Part shown: piece after piece, positions 1-8,456 of the stretch
How the letters are laid out: the number at the start of each line of letters is the position of its first letter
How positions within the stretch are numbered: position 1 is the stretch's first letter
Assembly: GCF_913773735.1 (NCBI RefSeq)
Contig: NZ_CAJYEB010000014.1
Coordinates: forward strand, 161,954-225,953
Reading direction: 5' to 3'
Length of the DNA: 64,000 nucleotides
Source: an uncultured Massilia sp.
GTDB lineage: Bacteria; Pseudomonadota; Gammaproteobacteria; Burkholderiales; Burkholderiaceae_D
Notes under the pieces: model-generated
What the model saw: only the letters and a program-made list of their open reading frames with translations
Database searches by the model: none
What the model was told of the DNA's origin: nothing
Position numbers and translations under genes: made by a program

Positions 1-227
1 CGCAGGCGGCGCGCATCAAGCGGCCCTTGCTGATGGCGCACGGCGCCTTCGACGTGCGCGTGCCGATGGTGCATGCCACCAGGTTCGGCAACGCGGTGCG
101 GGAGCACAACCCCGACGTCGAGTACGTGATCTATCCGGACGAGGGCCACGGCTGGCGCAACGACGCCACCCACATCGATTTCTGGACGCGGGTGGAGGCC
201 TTCCTCGACAAGAACCTGGCGCGCTGA
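1..227 (+). CDS. Prolyl oligopeptidase family (S9) serine peptidase, C-terminal fragment
   Basis: The gene enters from before the window; only about the last 75 codons are present, so the TTG at 27 in the ORF track is not the true start. The fragment reads like the end of an S9 alpha/beta-hydrolase domain: a strand-leading PLLMAHG-type segment, then the catalytic aspartate in GAFDVRVP and the catalytic histidine in DEGHGW. The nucleophilic serine would lie upstream, outside the window. Family members cleave short peptides after proline or similar residues, often as secreted or periplasmic enzymes. Whether this one carries a signal peptide or a beta-propeller cannot be seen here. Confidence 0.85.
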   Translation, partial: QAARIKRPLLMAHGAFDVRVPMVHATRFGNAVREHNPDVEYVIYPDEGHGWRNDATHIDFWTRVEAFLDKNLAR

Positions 228-234
228 CCGGGCA

Positions 235-816
235 TCAAAGGGTGATCCGCGTCCCCAGCCGCTCGAGGAACTGCGCCAGCCACTGCGGATGCGCCGGCCA
301 GGCCGGCGCCGTCACCAGGTTGCCGTCCGTGACGGCCTGGTCGACCTCGATGTCCGCATAGTCCCCGCCGGCCAGGCGCACCTCGGGCGCGCAGGCCGGG
401 TAGGCGGACACGCGCTTGCCGCGGATGACGTCCGCCGCCGCCAGCACCTGGGCGCCATGGCAGACGGCGGCGATCGGCTTGTCCGCGCGGGCGAAGGCGC
501 GCACCAGGTCGATCACCTGCTTGTCCAGCCGCAGGTATTCCGGGGCACGGCCGCCGGCGATCATCAGGGCGTCGTAGTCGTCCGCGCGCGCTTCGGCAAA
601 GTCGGCGTTCAGGGCGAACAGGTGGCCGGGCTTTTCGGTATAGGTCTGGTCGCCCTCGAAATCGTGGATCGCCGTCTTGACCTTGTCGCCTTTCTTTTTG
701 CCGGGGCAGACGGCGTGCACCGTGTGGCCCACCATCTGCAGTGCCTGGAACGGCACCATGGTTTCGTAGTCTTCCGCAAAATCGCCCGTCAAAAACAGGA
801 TTTTCCTCGCTGCCAT
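235..816 (-). CDS. DJ-1/PfpI family protein (type 1 glutamine amidotransferase-like)
   Basis: This 193-residue protein has the single-domain length of the PfpI/YhbO branch of the DJ-1 superfamily. The nucleophile elbow is visible as AAVCHGAQ, with the reactive cysteine followed by histidine, and an [10 protein letters not shown]-type segment precedes it. Family members are described as cysteine hydrolases, stress-induced glyoxalase-like or deglycase enzymes; the sequence does not decide between these. I chose the ATG at 816 because AAGGAGA stands 7-8 bases before it; the longer frame in the ORF track has no family support. It is convergent with the S9 peptidase gene, with only 7 bases between their stops. 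Confidence 0.88.
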   Translation of the reverse strand: MAARKILFLTGDFAEDYETMVPFQALQMVGHTVHAVCPGKKKGDKVKTAIHDFEGDQTYTEKPGHLFALNADFAEARADDYDALMIAGGRAPEYLRLDKQVIDLVRAFARADKPIAAVCHGAQVLAAADVIRGKRVSAYPACAPEVRLAGGDYADIEVDQAVTDGNLVTAPAWPAHPQWLAQFLERLGTRITL

Positions 817-996
817 CTCGTTCTCCTTGAGGTGATCCCTGACATGAAAAGCACGGATGAAACGCGGCCCCGGCGCGACGCCGCCAAGGCCGGCAAGACC
901 CGGACAAGATAGCACCGGCGTGCGCGCTTGGATAGCGGTTGCCAGGCGGCCGCCGTGCCTGCAGAATCGGACATCTCCATTACCCACGGCAAGCAC

Positions 997-1398
997 ATGG
1001 CGCCCGATCACCTGATTTCCCTCGACGAACTGAAGACCCTGGCCGCGGCATCGGGCGCCGTGCGCCAGGCCTGCGCCTGCGCGCTCGACGGCTACCGTGG
1101 CTGGGCGCGCATCCCGCCCGACTTCCCGCAGGCGCAGATGCGCACCGTGGGCACGCTGATGGCCGATCCCTACGCGGAGCCGACCTATGCCGAATACCAC
1201 CCGCACGGCACGAACTACTGGTCGCCGGAGGCGCCGATCGCGCTGCGCCACTTTCCCTACAACCGCTGCGCCGTGCAGCAGTGCACGGTGTGCGGCCGCG
1301 CCGCCCTGACCTACGTGGAGGCGGGCGGCTACTACGTCGAGCCGCGCCTGCGCGCCCTCGACGCCGCGCTCATCGTGGACATGCCGGCGCCGGACTGA
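997..1398 (+). CDS. Conserved hypothetical protein with a CxxC motif
   Basis: I do not recognise a named family. The 133-residue product starts at the internal ATG (MAPDHLIS); the longer TTG start in the ORF track lacks a ribosome binding site. It is rich in tyrosine, proline and histidine in the middle and carries [12 protein letters not shown], where the last two cysteines form a CxxC that could bind a metal. There is no signal peptide or membrane segment. Its 3' end overlaps the end of the convergent DUF2325 gene by 29 bases. Codon use and GC3 match the neighbours, which supports a real gene. Confidence 0.6.
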   Translation: MAPDHLISLDELKTLAAASGAVRQACACALDGYRGWARIPPDFPQAQMRTVGTLMADPYAEPTYAEYHPHGTNYWSPEAPIALRHFPYNRCAVQQCTVCGRAALTYVEAGGYYVEPRLRALDAALIVDMPAPD

Positions 1399-1972
1399 TG
1401 ACCCGGCCGGCGCCATCGTCAGCGGCGTGGATGCGCACGATGCGCACGGCTTGCGGCTGCGCCACCAGCACGCAGGCCTTGCCGGTGCGCTTGCAATGGT
1501 CTTGCACGCGCCAGTAGTCGCCGTGGCTGAGGCACCCTGTCTGGCAGATCACCAGGTCGGCGGCGCCCAGGCTCGCTTCGAGGGCGTCGTCGCGCTGCGC
1601 CGGGACAGGCGCGGGGGCCGGAGGCGGCGGCCGCTCGCGCCGGGGTTCGAGCAGGGGTTCGCGCAGGCGTTCGCGCTGGAGTTCGGCCACGCGCTCCTGC
1701 AGCGCCGCCACGCGGCGGCCCAGGTCCACGCGCCGGGCCAGGCCGGGCAGGTCCCGTTCGAGCGCGGCGCGGTCCTCGCGCTCCCAGGCCAGCGCGCTGT
1801 CGCGCGCGACCACGGCGGCGCGCAGCCGCACGACTTGCGCATCCAGCGCGGCGATGCGGCGCGCCTGTTCCTGCAGCAGCGCCGTGCAGCGCGCCTGTAC
1901 CCGCGCGTGCTCGCGCAGCATGGCGCAATGCTCGTGCAGCAGTCGGTCGAAATCCCGGGCGTTGGCCAACAT
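1370..1972 (-). CDS. DUF2325 domain-containing coiled-coil protein, predicted Fur target
   Basis: The first ~110 residues are a long, arginine- and leucine-rich coiled coil, followed by a proline-rich linker and a C-terminal DUF2325 domain recognisable from [17 protein letters not shown] and the following [12 protein letters not shown]. The biochemical role of DUF2325 is not established; the conserved cysteines and histidines suggest metal or redox chemistry. Start at 1972 is supported by AGGAGG 8 bases upstream. A near-perfect Fur box lies about 40 bases before the start codon, so expression is probably iron-repressed. That places this protein of unknown function in the iron-limitation response, which is an inference from the site alone. 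Confidence 0.82.
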   Translation of the reverse strand: MLANARDFDRLLHEHCAMLREHARVQARCTALLQEQARRIAALDAQVVRLRAAVVARDSALAWEREDRAALERDLPGLARRVDLGRRVAALQERVAELQRERLREPLLEPRRERPPPPAPAPVPAQRDDALEASLGAADLVICQTGCLSHGDYWRVQDHCKRTGKACVLVAQPQAVRIVRIHAADDGAGRVISPAPACPR

Positions 1973-2012
1973 GGCGCGTCCTCCTGGTCAGTGGCAGGCC
2001 TGTCATTTTAAA

Positions 2013-2027
2013 TGAGAATGATTATCA
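2013..2027. promoter_or_regulatory. Fur box upstream of the DUF2325 gene
   Basis: TGAGAATGATTATCA matches the 7-1-7 Fur consensus TGATAATNATTATCA with a single mismatch and is flanked by AT-rich bases. It lies 41 bases before the minus-strand start codon at 1972. It is also about 135 bases upstream of the plus-strand glycine-zipper gene, but the short distance favours the DUF2325 gene as target. Confidence 0.75.
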
Positions 2028-2097
2028 TTTCAATCGGCTGGGTGGCGAGCCGGACGCGTCCCGTTACAAGCGCTTGCATCTGATACCTTTTCGCCCT

Positions 2098-2125
2098 TTG
2101 CAGGCAATCGTGCGCGGCTTACTCT
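2098..2125 (+). promoter_or_regulatory. Possible sigma-70 promoter of the glycine-zipper gene
   Basis: TTGCAG and TACTCT are separated by 16 bases, and the -10 lies about 38 bases before the start codon at 2163. Both hexamers are imperfect, so this is only a candidate. Confidence 0.35.
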
Positions 2126-2162
2126 AGAGCCATACGAACCACAAGACAAGAAGGGGAACATC

Positions 2163-2615
2163 ATGAAGAACTTCACCACCAGGATCGCCGCCCGCGCCGC
2201 CCTCGTCGCCGCTTTCGCCATGACCGGCGCGCTGCCGCTGGCCAGCCAGGCCGCGCCGCAGGGCCACCATGCGCAATGCCAGAGCTGCGGCACCGTGGTC
2301 TCGACCAACACGTATAAACGCGAAGCGCAGCGCGGCAGCGGCCTCGGTGCCGTCGGCGGCGCCGTGGTCGGCGGCCTGCTGGGCAACCAGATCGGCAGCG
2401 GTAGCGGCCGCACGCTGGCCACCGCGGCCGGCGCCATCGGCGGCGCCTACGGCGGCAACCGCATCGAGCGCAATATGAAGGGCGAAGTGGTGACCGACGT
2501 GCGCGTCAGGATGAGCAAGGGCGGCTACCGCACCTTCACCGAGCGCGGCAACCCGCGTTTCCGCAACGGCGATCGCGTGCGCGTGATGGATGGGCGACTG
2601 GTCCATCAGGGTTGA
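2163..2615 (+). CDS. Glycine-zipper 2TM outer-membrane protein (17 kDa surface antigen type)
   Basis: A Sec signal peptide spans roughly residues 1-29 and ends in ASQA before AP. The mature part has a short cysteine-containing segment (HAQCQSCG) and then the glycine zipper, with repeated small-residue turns such as GAVGGAVVGGLLGNQIG and a second run AAGAIGGAYGGNR. This is the pattern of the Rickettsia 17 kDa antigen/SlyB-like family, small proteins that associate with the outer membrane and often respond to envelope stress. There is no lipobox cysteine at the predicted cleavage site, so it is probably soluble-periplasmic or membrane-associated rather than a lipoprotein. GGGGAA stands just before the ATG. 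Confidence 0.8.
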   Translation: MKNFTTRIAARAALVAAFAMTGALPLASQAAPQGHHAQCQSCGTVVSTNTYKREAQRGSGLGAVGGAVVGGLLGNQIGSGSGRTLATAAGAIGGAYGGNRIERNMKGEVVTDVRVRMSKGGYRTFTERGNPRFRNGDRVRVMDGRLVHQG

Positions 2616-2634
2616 TGCATCGCGTCTGAGCAGT

Positions 2635-2675
2635 GGGGTCAGCGTCCTCGGAAGGCAACGCTTGGCGCTGACCCC
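2635..2675. repeat. REP-like inverted repeat (GGGGTCAGCG arms) overlapping the P450 stop codon
   Basis: GGGGTCAGCG at 2635-2644 is repeated as its exact reverse complement at 2666-2675. The core GGGGTCAG/CTGACCCC is shared with the much longer palindrome at 59864-59916. The repeat lies inside the 3' end of the cytochrome P450 gene and supplies its stop codon. Confidence 0.7.
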
Positions 2676-3964
2676 TGCCGCACCCGCACCCGTTCGATCA
2701 CCATCCCGCTCGCCGGCAAGGTCGGCATCCGCCGCAGGCTGACCGACAGGTCCTGCGGCGGCACCTCGTAGGCGATCTCTCCCGCGAACAGCTTCAGCGT
2801 CGACGCCACCAGGTCGACGGTGGCGGATTCTCCCGGACAGCGATGTCCCGCGTAATGATCGCCGCCGCCCTGGGCCACCAGGTCGAAGCCGCTGCCCTCG
2901 CGCCGTTCGAAGCGCTCCGGGCGGAACACCTGCGGATCGCCCCACAGCGCCGGATCGTGGTTGGTGCCGTGGATGTCCATCAGCACCCAGGTTCCCTTGT
3001 CGATGCGCATGCCGCGCCAGTCGAAGTCGTGCAGCGCGCGTCCCGCGACGGCGGGGAAGAACGGGTAGTAGCGCCGCACTTCCTGCGTGAACATGGCCGT
3101 GTAGGCGTCGTCGCCGGCGGCGATCCGTGCGCGTGCCTGCGGGTGCGCGTGCAGCGCCAGCACGGCGAAGGCGATGTAGCGCGCCACCGCCACCGTCGGG
3201 CGCAGCAGGTTGAGCAGCTCGACGGCCGCATGGCGGCGGTTGAGGAGCATGCCGTCGGCATCGCGGTGTCCCGCGATCACGCACAGCGGGCTGTGCGCGG
3301 GCGGCCGGATGCGACCGGCCCGGACGGCGTCGACCAGCGCGCGCGCCCAGTGCTCGGTGCGGTTGCGCACCAGCAGCGCGCGCCAGGCGCGCGGACCGGC
3401 CGAGCCGGCGGCGGCGATCATGGCCGCCAGTTCGCGCGTGCGCCGGCTCGCCTCGGCGTCGGCCAGCGGCGGGATGCCGATCCATTCGCAGACGGCGCGG
3501 CACAGCACTTCCTCGGCCTCGCGGTGCACGTTGACGCTCATCCGGTCCGGCCAGTGCGTAAAGCGCGCGCGCCACTGCGCCTCGGCCAGCGCCACCAGGC
3601 GCTGGCGTTCCAGCGGCCCGAACAGGCCCATGAACATGGCCTTGCGCTGGCGGTGCATGTCGCCGTCGAGCGTGGCCACGCTGCCGACATCCTGCAGCAG
3701 CTTCAGCGTGGTCGGCGGCAGCGCGCGGCGGCGCGTGAAGCGGCCCGGCTGCCAGAACATGCGCGCCGCATCCTCCCCGCGCACGCACAGCGCGCGGCGC
3801 AGCAGCAGGCGCGTGAAGAAGGCGTCGCTACCGAGGGCGGCGTGGCGCCGCGTCATGAAGCCGTAGCCTTCGGCCAGCAGGGACAGCGTGTTGTCGAAGC
3901 CGCGTGCGCGCGGCAGGGTGGCGCGCGCGTTGGCGTGGCGGTGGGGATCGTCGGTGCTCGGCAA
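2639..3964 (-). CDS. Cytochrome P450, CYP152-type fatty-acid peroxygenase
   Basis: The protein carries several hallmarks of the CYP152 family (P450-BSbeta, P450-SPalpha), which uses hydrogen peroxide to hydroxylate fatty acids at the alpha or beta carbon. VRRYYPFFPAV includes the ExxR-region environment typical of the family, and GGGDHYAGHRCPGE is the heme loop with the thiolate cysteine near residue 371. In the I helix the usual acid-alcohol pair is replaced by LLRPTVAV, whose Arg-Pro binds the substrate carboxylate in known members. Length (441 aa) is slightly above the usual ~415-420, partly because the last ~12 residues are encoded by a REP-like repeat. No redox partner gene is adjacent, as expected for a peroxygenase. 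Confidence 0.88.
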   Translation of the reverse strand: MPSTDDPHRHANARATLPRARGFDNTLSLLAEGYGFMTRRHAALGSDAFFTRLLLRRALCVRGEDAARMFWQPGRFTRRRALPPTTLKLLQDVGSVATLDGDMHRQRKAMFMGLFGPLERQRLVALAEAQWRARFTHWPDRMSVNVHREAEEVLCRAVCEWIGIPPLADAEASRRTRELAAMIAAAGSAGPRAWRALLVRNRTEHWARALVDAVRAGRIRPPAHSPLCVIAGHRDADGMLLNRRHAAVELLNLLRPTVAVARYIAFAVLALHAHPQARARIAAGDDAYTAMFTQEVRRYYPFFPAVAGRALHDFDWRGMRIDKGTWVLMDIHGTNHDPALWGDPQVFRPERFERREGSGFDLVAQGGGDHYAGHRCPGESATVDLVASTLKLFAGEIAYEVPPQDLSVSLRRMPTLPASGMVIERVRVRQGSAPSVAFRGR

Positions 3965-4079
3965 ATTCGTCCTCCTCGATGCAGTCGGCGCTTATCATCG
4001 CCGCCCCGGCGCGTGGCCGGCGCACGCTTCGGCCCGGACGGGCGGGCGGCGAAGTACCCGACGAGACCTCGATGAGGCA

Positions 4080-6374
4080 TCAATGAGGCACGGGCGTGAA
4101 AGCCGGATCCGGCGTGTCCTGCAGCGCGCGCGGCAGGTAGATCGTCACCGTGGTGCCTTCTCCCTGGGTGCTGGCCAGGCGGATATGGCCGCCGCTCTGC
4201 TTGACGAAGCCGTGCGCCATCGACAGGCCCAGGCCGGTGCCCTTGCCCTCGGGCTTGGTGGTGAAGAAGGGCTCGAAGGCGCGCTCCATCACGTCCGGCG
4301 GCATGCCGCTGCCGGTGTCGCTCACGGCCACGCTGACGTAGGCGCCGGGCTGCACGCCGGTATCCGCCAGCGCGCTGTCCGGACCGACGTCGACGTTGGC
4401 CAGCGCGATGGCGACGCTGCCCTGGCCCTCCATGGCGTCGCGCGCGTTGATGACGAGGTTCAGCAGCACGTTCTCGAGCTGGTTCGGGTCGACCAGCGTG
4501 TTCCACAGGTCCGGCGGCATGTCGAAGCGGATCTGCACGCCGTCGCCGGCGGCGCGGTGCAGCAGGCTGTCCATGCGCTCGATGAGCTGGGCCAGGTTGA
4601 CGACGCTCGGGTGCAGCGGCTGGCGCCGCGCGAAGGCTAGCAGTTGCGCCGCCAGTTTCTTGCCGCGCTCGACGGCGTCCATGATCCCCAGCAGGCGCTT
4701 GCGGGCGCCACGGTCGCCGCTGTCGGCGCGCAGCATCAGCTGCGCATTGGCGCTGATGATGTGCAGGATGTTGTTGAAGTCGTGCGCCACGCCGCCGGTG
4801 AGCTTGCCCACCGCTTCCAGTTTCTGCGAGCGCGCCAGCGCGCTGCGCGCCTCGTCCAGGCGCTGCTGGCGCCGGCGTTCGCGCTGCTCGGTCTCGCGGC
4901 GCGGGCGGATGTCGCGCAGGAAGGCCGTGATGCCGTAGCCGTGTTCGGTGGGCAGCGGCGTGATCGCGATCTCCACCGGAATCGCCTGGCCCTGGCGCGT
5001 CAGCAGGTCGATCTCGGTGGGGCCGGACAGCATCGCGCAGGCGCCGCTGCGCGCGAAGTGCGCGATGCAGGCGCGCCGTTCCTCCTGCTGGTCGGGCAGC
5101 GCCAGCAGGGCGCAGGCGTCGTGGCCGAGCGCTTCTTCCTCGTGCCAGCCGAACAGCTTGCAGGCCTGCGCGTTCCAGTCGGTGATGCGGCCGTCCGGAC
5201 CGATGCCGACGAAGGCGTCGTAGGCGGTCTGCAGGATCAGGCGGATGCGCTGGCGTTCGGCCTCGGTGCGGTCGTGCGATGCGCGCAGCGCCAGCGTCAT
5301 GCGGCCGGCCAGCTGCAGGGCGCGGCGGCGCTCGGTGGCCAGCAGCCACACCACCAGCGCCAGCAGCAGGCCCAGGCCGATGCCGGTGGCGGCGACCGCC
5401 AGCGCCGGGCGCCGCTCCAGCGTGTCCTCGAACGCGGGCGCCGAACGGATGCGCAGCGTCCACGGCCGGCCCGCGGTGTCGATCGCGGACTGCATGGCGA
5501 ACAGCGGCTCGCGCCCGGCCCGGTCCAGGCGCGGCGAACGGTACAGCAGGGCGTCCTCGTCCGGCGCCAGCCCGTCGTAGATGTCGACCTCGAGGTCGCC
5601 CGCGTGCTCGCCGCCGACGCCACGCATCAGGTCATCCATGCGGAAGGGCGCGAACACCCAGCCCAGGATCGCGGCGCGCCGTTCCTGCAGGGTCGCGCGC
5701 GGCAGGCCGGCGCGGTACACCGGCACGTAGATCAGGAAGCCCGACTGCGCCCGGCTGCCGCCTTCCTGCACCAGCGTGACCTTGCCGGTGGCGGCCGCGC
5801 GTCCGCCGTCGCGCGCCGCTTCCATGGCCTTGCGCCGCACCGGCTCGCTGAACATGTCGTAGCCGAAGGCGCGCAGGTTGCGCCCACCGAAGGGCTGGAT
5901 GTGGGTGATCGCGGTCACCGTGGGGCGCGCGCCGCCGGGCCGCAGCGCGTACTGCGGATAGCCTTCGGCGCGCACGGCGGCGACGTGGGCATCCAGCGCG
6001 CCCGGCGCCAGGATGGTGGCGATGCCGAGCGCCTCGATGCCGGGGAAGCGCTGGTCCAGGCGCAGCACGCCGTAGTAGTCGGCGAAGTCGGCGCGCGAGA
6101 CCGTCACCGCGCCGCGCAGGTAGCCGCGCGTGGCCTGCAGCATTTCCTCGTACACGGCCATGCGCTGGCCGACGGCGGCGGCCAGGTCGCGCGCCCGGTA
6201 GTTGAAGGTGGACTGCATCTCGGCGCGCGCCGTGCGCTCGACGCTGGTGGCGAAGGCATAGGTCGCCGCCAGCGCGGCCAGGAACACGAGCGCGGCCAGC
6301 AGCAGCGGCAGCGACGCCGAGTCGCGCCAGCGGGAGAGGGGAGAGGTGTCGGGAGCGTCGTGGGAACGGGGCAT
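4080..6374 (-). CDS. Membrane-bound CHASE-PAS sensor histidine kinase
   Basis: Domain order: a first membrane segment (~residues 21-41), a CHASE-type periplasmic sensor (~60-290, with the YPQYALRPGG and FGYDMFSEPVR signatures), a second membrane segment (~325-347), a PAS domain (~385-490) and a kinase core. The phospho-accepting histidine is in GGVAHDFNNIL near residue 530, followed by the N box (NLVINARDAM) and G box (GKGTGLGLSMAHG). I use the internal ATG at 6374 because the upstream 25 codons are arginine/proline-rich and unlike the family. No response regulator is adjacent, so the partner is unknown. CHASE ligands include small organic molecules; the signal here cannot be deduced. Confidence 0.87.
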   Translation of the reverse strand: MPRSHDAPDTSPLSRWRDSASLPLLLAALVFLAALAATYAFATSVERTARAEMQSTFNYRARDLAAAVGQRMAVYEEMLQATRGYLRGAVTVSRADFADYYGVLRLDQRFPGIEALGIATILAPGALDAHVAAVRAEGYPQYALRPGGARPTVTAITHIQPFGGRNLRAFGYDMFSEPVRRKAMEAARDGGRAAATGKVTLVQEGGSRAQSGFLIYVPVYRAGLPRATLQERRAAILGWVFAPFRMDDLMRGVGGEHAGDLEVDIYDGLAPDEDALLYRSPRLDRAGREPLFAMQSAIDTAGRPWTLRIRSAPAFEDTLERRPALAVAATGIGLGLLLALVVWLLATERRRALQLAGRMTLALRASHDRTEAERQRIRLILQTAYDAFVGIGPDGRITDWNAQACKLFGWHEEEALGHDACALLALPDQQEERRACIAHFARSGACAMLSGPTEIDLLTRQGQAIPVEIAITPLPTEHGYGITAFLRDIRPRRETEQRERRRQQRLDEARSALARSQKLEAVGKLTGGVAHDFNNILHIISANAQLMLRADSGDRGARKRLLGIMDAVERGKKLAAQLLAFARRQPLHPSVVNLAQLIERMDSLLHRAAGDGVQIRFDMPPDLWNTLVDPNQLENVLLNLVINARDAMEGQGSVAIALANVDVGPDSALADTGVQPGAYVSVAVSDTGSGMPPDVMERAFEPFFTTKPEGKGTGLGLSMAHGFVKQSGGHIRLASTQGEGTTVTIYLPRALQDTPDPAFTPVPH

Positions 6375-6569
6375 GTGCTCGTTGCGGCAAGGGCATGGCC
6401 GGGACCGTTGCCGTCGAAGTGGAAGGGAAGGCGGTGCGCCGTCCGGCACAGCATACCCGCGCGCGCAATGGATGGGCGCACGCCAGCCGGCACGCGACGC
6501 GGCCGCCCGTCCCCGCTACAATGGCGCACGCCCGCGCCGGCCCCCGGCCGGACCTTGCCGACCTTCCCG

Positions 6570-7082
6570 ATGACACGATCCACCGCTCCCGATGCCGATG
6601 CACGCTCGCGCCCGGCCCCCGCGCCCGGCGCCGCCGGCCTGCTGCGCCGCGTGCGCTGGACGCTCGCCGCCGGCCTGCTGGCGCTGCTGCTGTGGGCGGC
6701 GCTGTGGCCGCTGCGCTATCCGACCCGCGAGCGCGTGTTCGACTTCCCGCGCGGCGCCGGCATCCTCAAGGCGCGCGGCGTGGCGGTGCCGGTGCCGGCG
6801 CGCGTGCGCCTGGCGCTGGGCGTGCGCGACGTGCTCCTGCTGCGCAACCGCGACCTGTCCGCGCACGTGTTCGGCCAGGTGCTGGTGCTGCCGGGACGCA
6901 CGCTGCGCCTGCCATTCGAGCAGGCCGGGGACTTCGCGTTTGCCTGCGACATCGCGCCGGGCCATGCGGTGCGGGTCAGCGTGCTGCCGCATCCCGATCC
7001 GGGCTGGGACCGGCTGCGCTGGCGCCTGCACGCGCTGGCCGACGCGCTGCGCGAACTGCCCGTGCACGGCCCGGACGACTGA
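6570..7082 (+). CDS. Membrane-anchored protein with a cupredoxin-like periplasmic domain
   Basis: This 170-residue product has one N-terminal membrane segment (about residues 30-47, alanine/leucine-rich) and a C-terminal domain that looks like a small beta-sandwich. The pattern SAHVFG, LVLPGRTLRLPF, AGDFAFACD, APGHAVRVSV resembles cupredoxins, with a histidine, a cysteine and a further histidine in the places where copper ligands occur, but no obvious methionine ligand. A copper function is therefore only a suggestion. It is divergent from the CHASE histidine kinase with a 195-base gap. The ATG at 6570 is preferred because the upstream part of the long ORF is antisense to the kinase gene. Confidence 0.6.
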   Translation: MTRSTAPDADARSRPAPAPGAAGLLRRVRWTLAAGLLALLLWAALWPLRYPTRERVFDFPRGAGILKARGVAVPVPARVRLALGVRDVLLLRNRDLSAHVFGQVLVLPGRTLRLPFEQAGDFAFACDIAPGHAVRVSVLPHPDPGWDRLRWRLHALADALRELPVHGPDD

Positions 7083-7170
7083 CGCAGGCGCCCGACGGGC
7101 CGTGCCATTGCGGCATGCGGCAGCAGCAATCGTGCTCCGCGCCGCGCGCCGAATCTGTCATGATGCGCGC

Positions 7171-7788
7171 ATGGCCACCATCTCCATTCCCCTGTTTCCG
7201 CTCAGCACGGTACTGTTCCCGGACGGCGTGTTGCCGCTGCAGATCTTCGAGGTCCGCTACCTCGACATGATCAGCCGTTGCCTGACGGAAGACGAGCCTT
7301 TCGGCGTGGTGATGCTGACCCATGGCCAGGAAGTACGCACGCCGGAGGGAATGGAACAGTTCGCCGGCGCGGGCACGCTGGCGACGGTGGCGGACACCAC
7401 CGCGTCCACGCCCGGCCTGCTGCAGGTGGTGTGCCGCGGCGGCACCCGTTTCCGGGTCATGGACAGCGAGCGCCGCACCGACGGCCTGTGGATGGCCGAG
7501 GCCAAGCTGGTCGAGGACGACCACGCGGTCCGGATCCCGTCCGACCTGCAGGGCGCGGCCGACGCGCTCGACCGCGTGCTGGCCTCGCTGCACGACGTGC
7601 CGCAGGGCCGCTGGCCGGTGCAGCCGCCGTTCCGCCTGGACGATTGCGGCTGGGTGTCGAACCGCTGGTGCGAACTGCTGCCCCTGCCCAACCAGCAGAA
7701 GCAGCACATGCTCATGCTGGACAATCCGATGATCCGGCTGGAACTGCTGCACGACGTGCTCGACGAGCACGGCTTGATTACCTCGTGA
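7171..7788 (+). CDS. Lon N-terminal (LAN/PUA-like) domain protein
   Basis: This 205-residue protein is a stand-alone version of the substrate-binding N domain of Lon protease. It begins with IPLFPLSTVLFPDGVLPLQIFE, the defining signature, and continues with FGVVML and a GTLATV/VCRGGTRFRV strand pattern. There is no ATPase or protease domain. Such proteins are common in beta- and gammaproteobacteria and are of uncertain role, perhaps an adaptor or peptide binder. No clear ribosome binding site precedes the ATG; it is nevertheless the only start consistent with the family's N-terminus. Confidence 0.88.
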   Translation: MATISIPLFPLSTVLFPDGVLPLQIFEVRYLDMISRCLTEDEPFGVVMLTHGQEVRTPEGMEQFAGAGTLATVADTTASTPGLLQVVCRGGTRFRVMDSERRTDGLWMAEAKLVEDDHAVRIPSDLQGAADALDRVLASLHDVPQGRWPVQPPFRLDDCGWVSNRWCELLPLPNQQKQHMLMLDNPMIRLELLHDVLDEHGLITS

Positions 7789-7817
7789 CGTGGTGTGGTG
7801 CGCACGGGGTGCGCACC

Positions 7818-8456
7818 CTACGCCTCGACGCTGACGCTTGCCGCCGTCGACCCGGTCGCTGCCGCCGGACCGTCGCTGCCGCCGTGATCGGCGTAGGTCT
7901 TCAACAGGTTCATCGCATGCGCCAGTTCGCGCACCGGATCGCGCGGCGGACGGCCGCCGGCCTTACCCGGGCCGCCGGACGCGTCGAGCTCGCCGCTCGC
8001 CACGGTCTTGTCATAGGCCGCCTGCTCGGTGTCGCTGACGGTGCCGTCGCCGTCGGTGTCGGCCGCCGCCACGTAGGTATTGCTGGTCGAACTCGTCGCG
8101 TCGGTCTCCTTGGCCGCGCCGGCGTCCCCCATGCGCTGCATGCCGCCGCCCATGCCCTGCATGCCACCCTGGCCGCCGGCCACGCGCGTAGCGTCGTACT
8201 GGGCGTCGAGCTGGCCGGACAGCCTGGTCATCGCCGCCGTCATCTCGCTCTTGGTGACCTTGCCGTCGCTGTCGCCGTCGAGCGCGCCGAACGTGGCGTC
8301 GAGGTCGACGGCCGGGCCCCGGTCGCCGTCGCCGGCCGCGCCCAGCGCGCTTTGCAGGTCGGCTTTCTCGAGGTATCCCTGGTTCCTGGTGTCGAGCCTG
8401 GAAAAGACCGAATCGGCCCGGTTCGGCACATTGCCGCTGCCAATGCCTGCAACCAT
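7818..8456 (-). CDS. EF-hand calcium-binding protein
   Basis: Three EF-hand-type loops are visible: a first degenerate one near DTRNQGYLEKADL, then DGDSDGKVTKSE and DTDGDGTVSDTE, the last two with canonical acidic ligands. Between the second and third loops lies a glycine/methionine-rich linker (GGMQGMGGGMQRMG). There is no recognisable signal peptide, so location is unclear; proteins of this type in related bacteria and in Xanthomonas (XopAW-like) have been linked to calcium sensing. GGGAG precedes the ATG. A striking array of three phased CTTTAC repeats lies 69-94 bases upstream, suggesting control by a response regulator. Confidence 0.8.
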   Translation of the reverse strand: MVAGIGSGNVPNRADSVFSRLDTRNQGYLEKADLQSALGAAGDGDRGPAVDLDATFGALDGDSDGKVTKSEMTAAMTRLSGQLDAQYDATRVAGGQGGMQGMGGGMQRMGDAGAAKETDATSSTSNTYVAAADTDGDGTVSDTEQAAYDKTVASGELDASGGPGKAGGRPPRDPVRELAHAMNLLKTYADHGGSDGPAAATGSTAASVSVEA

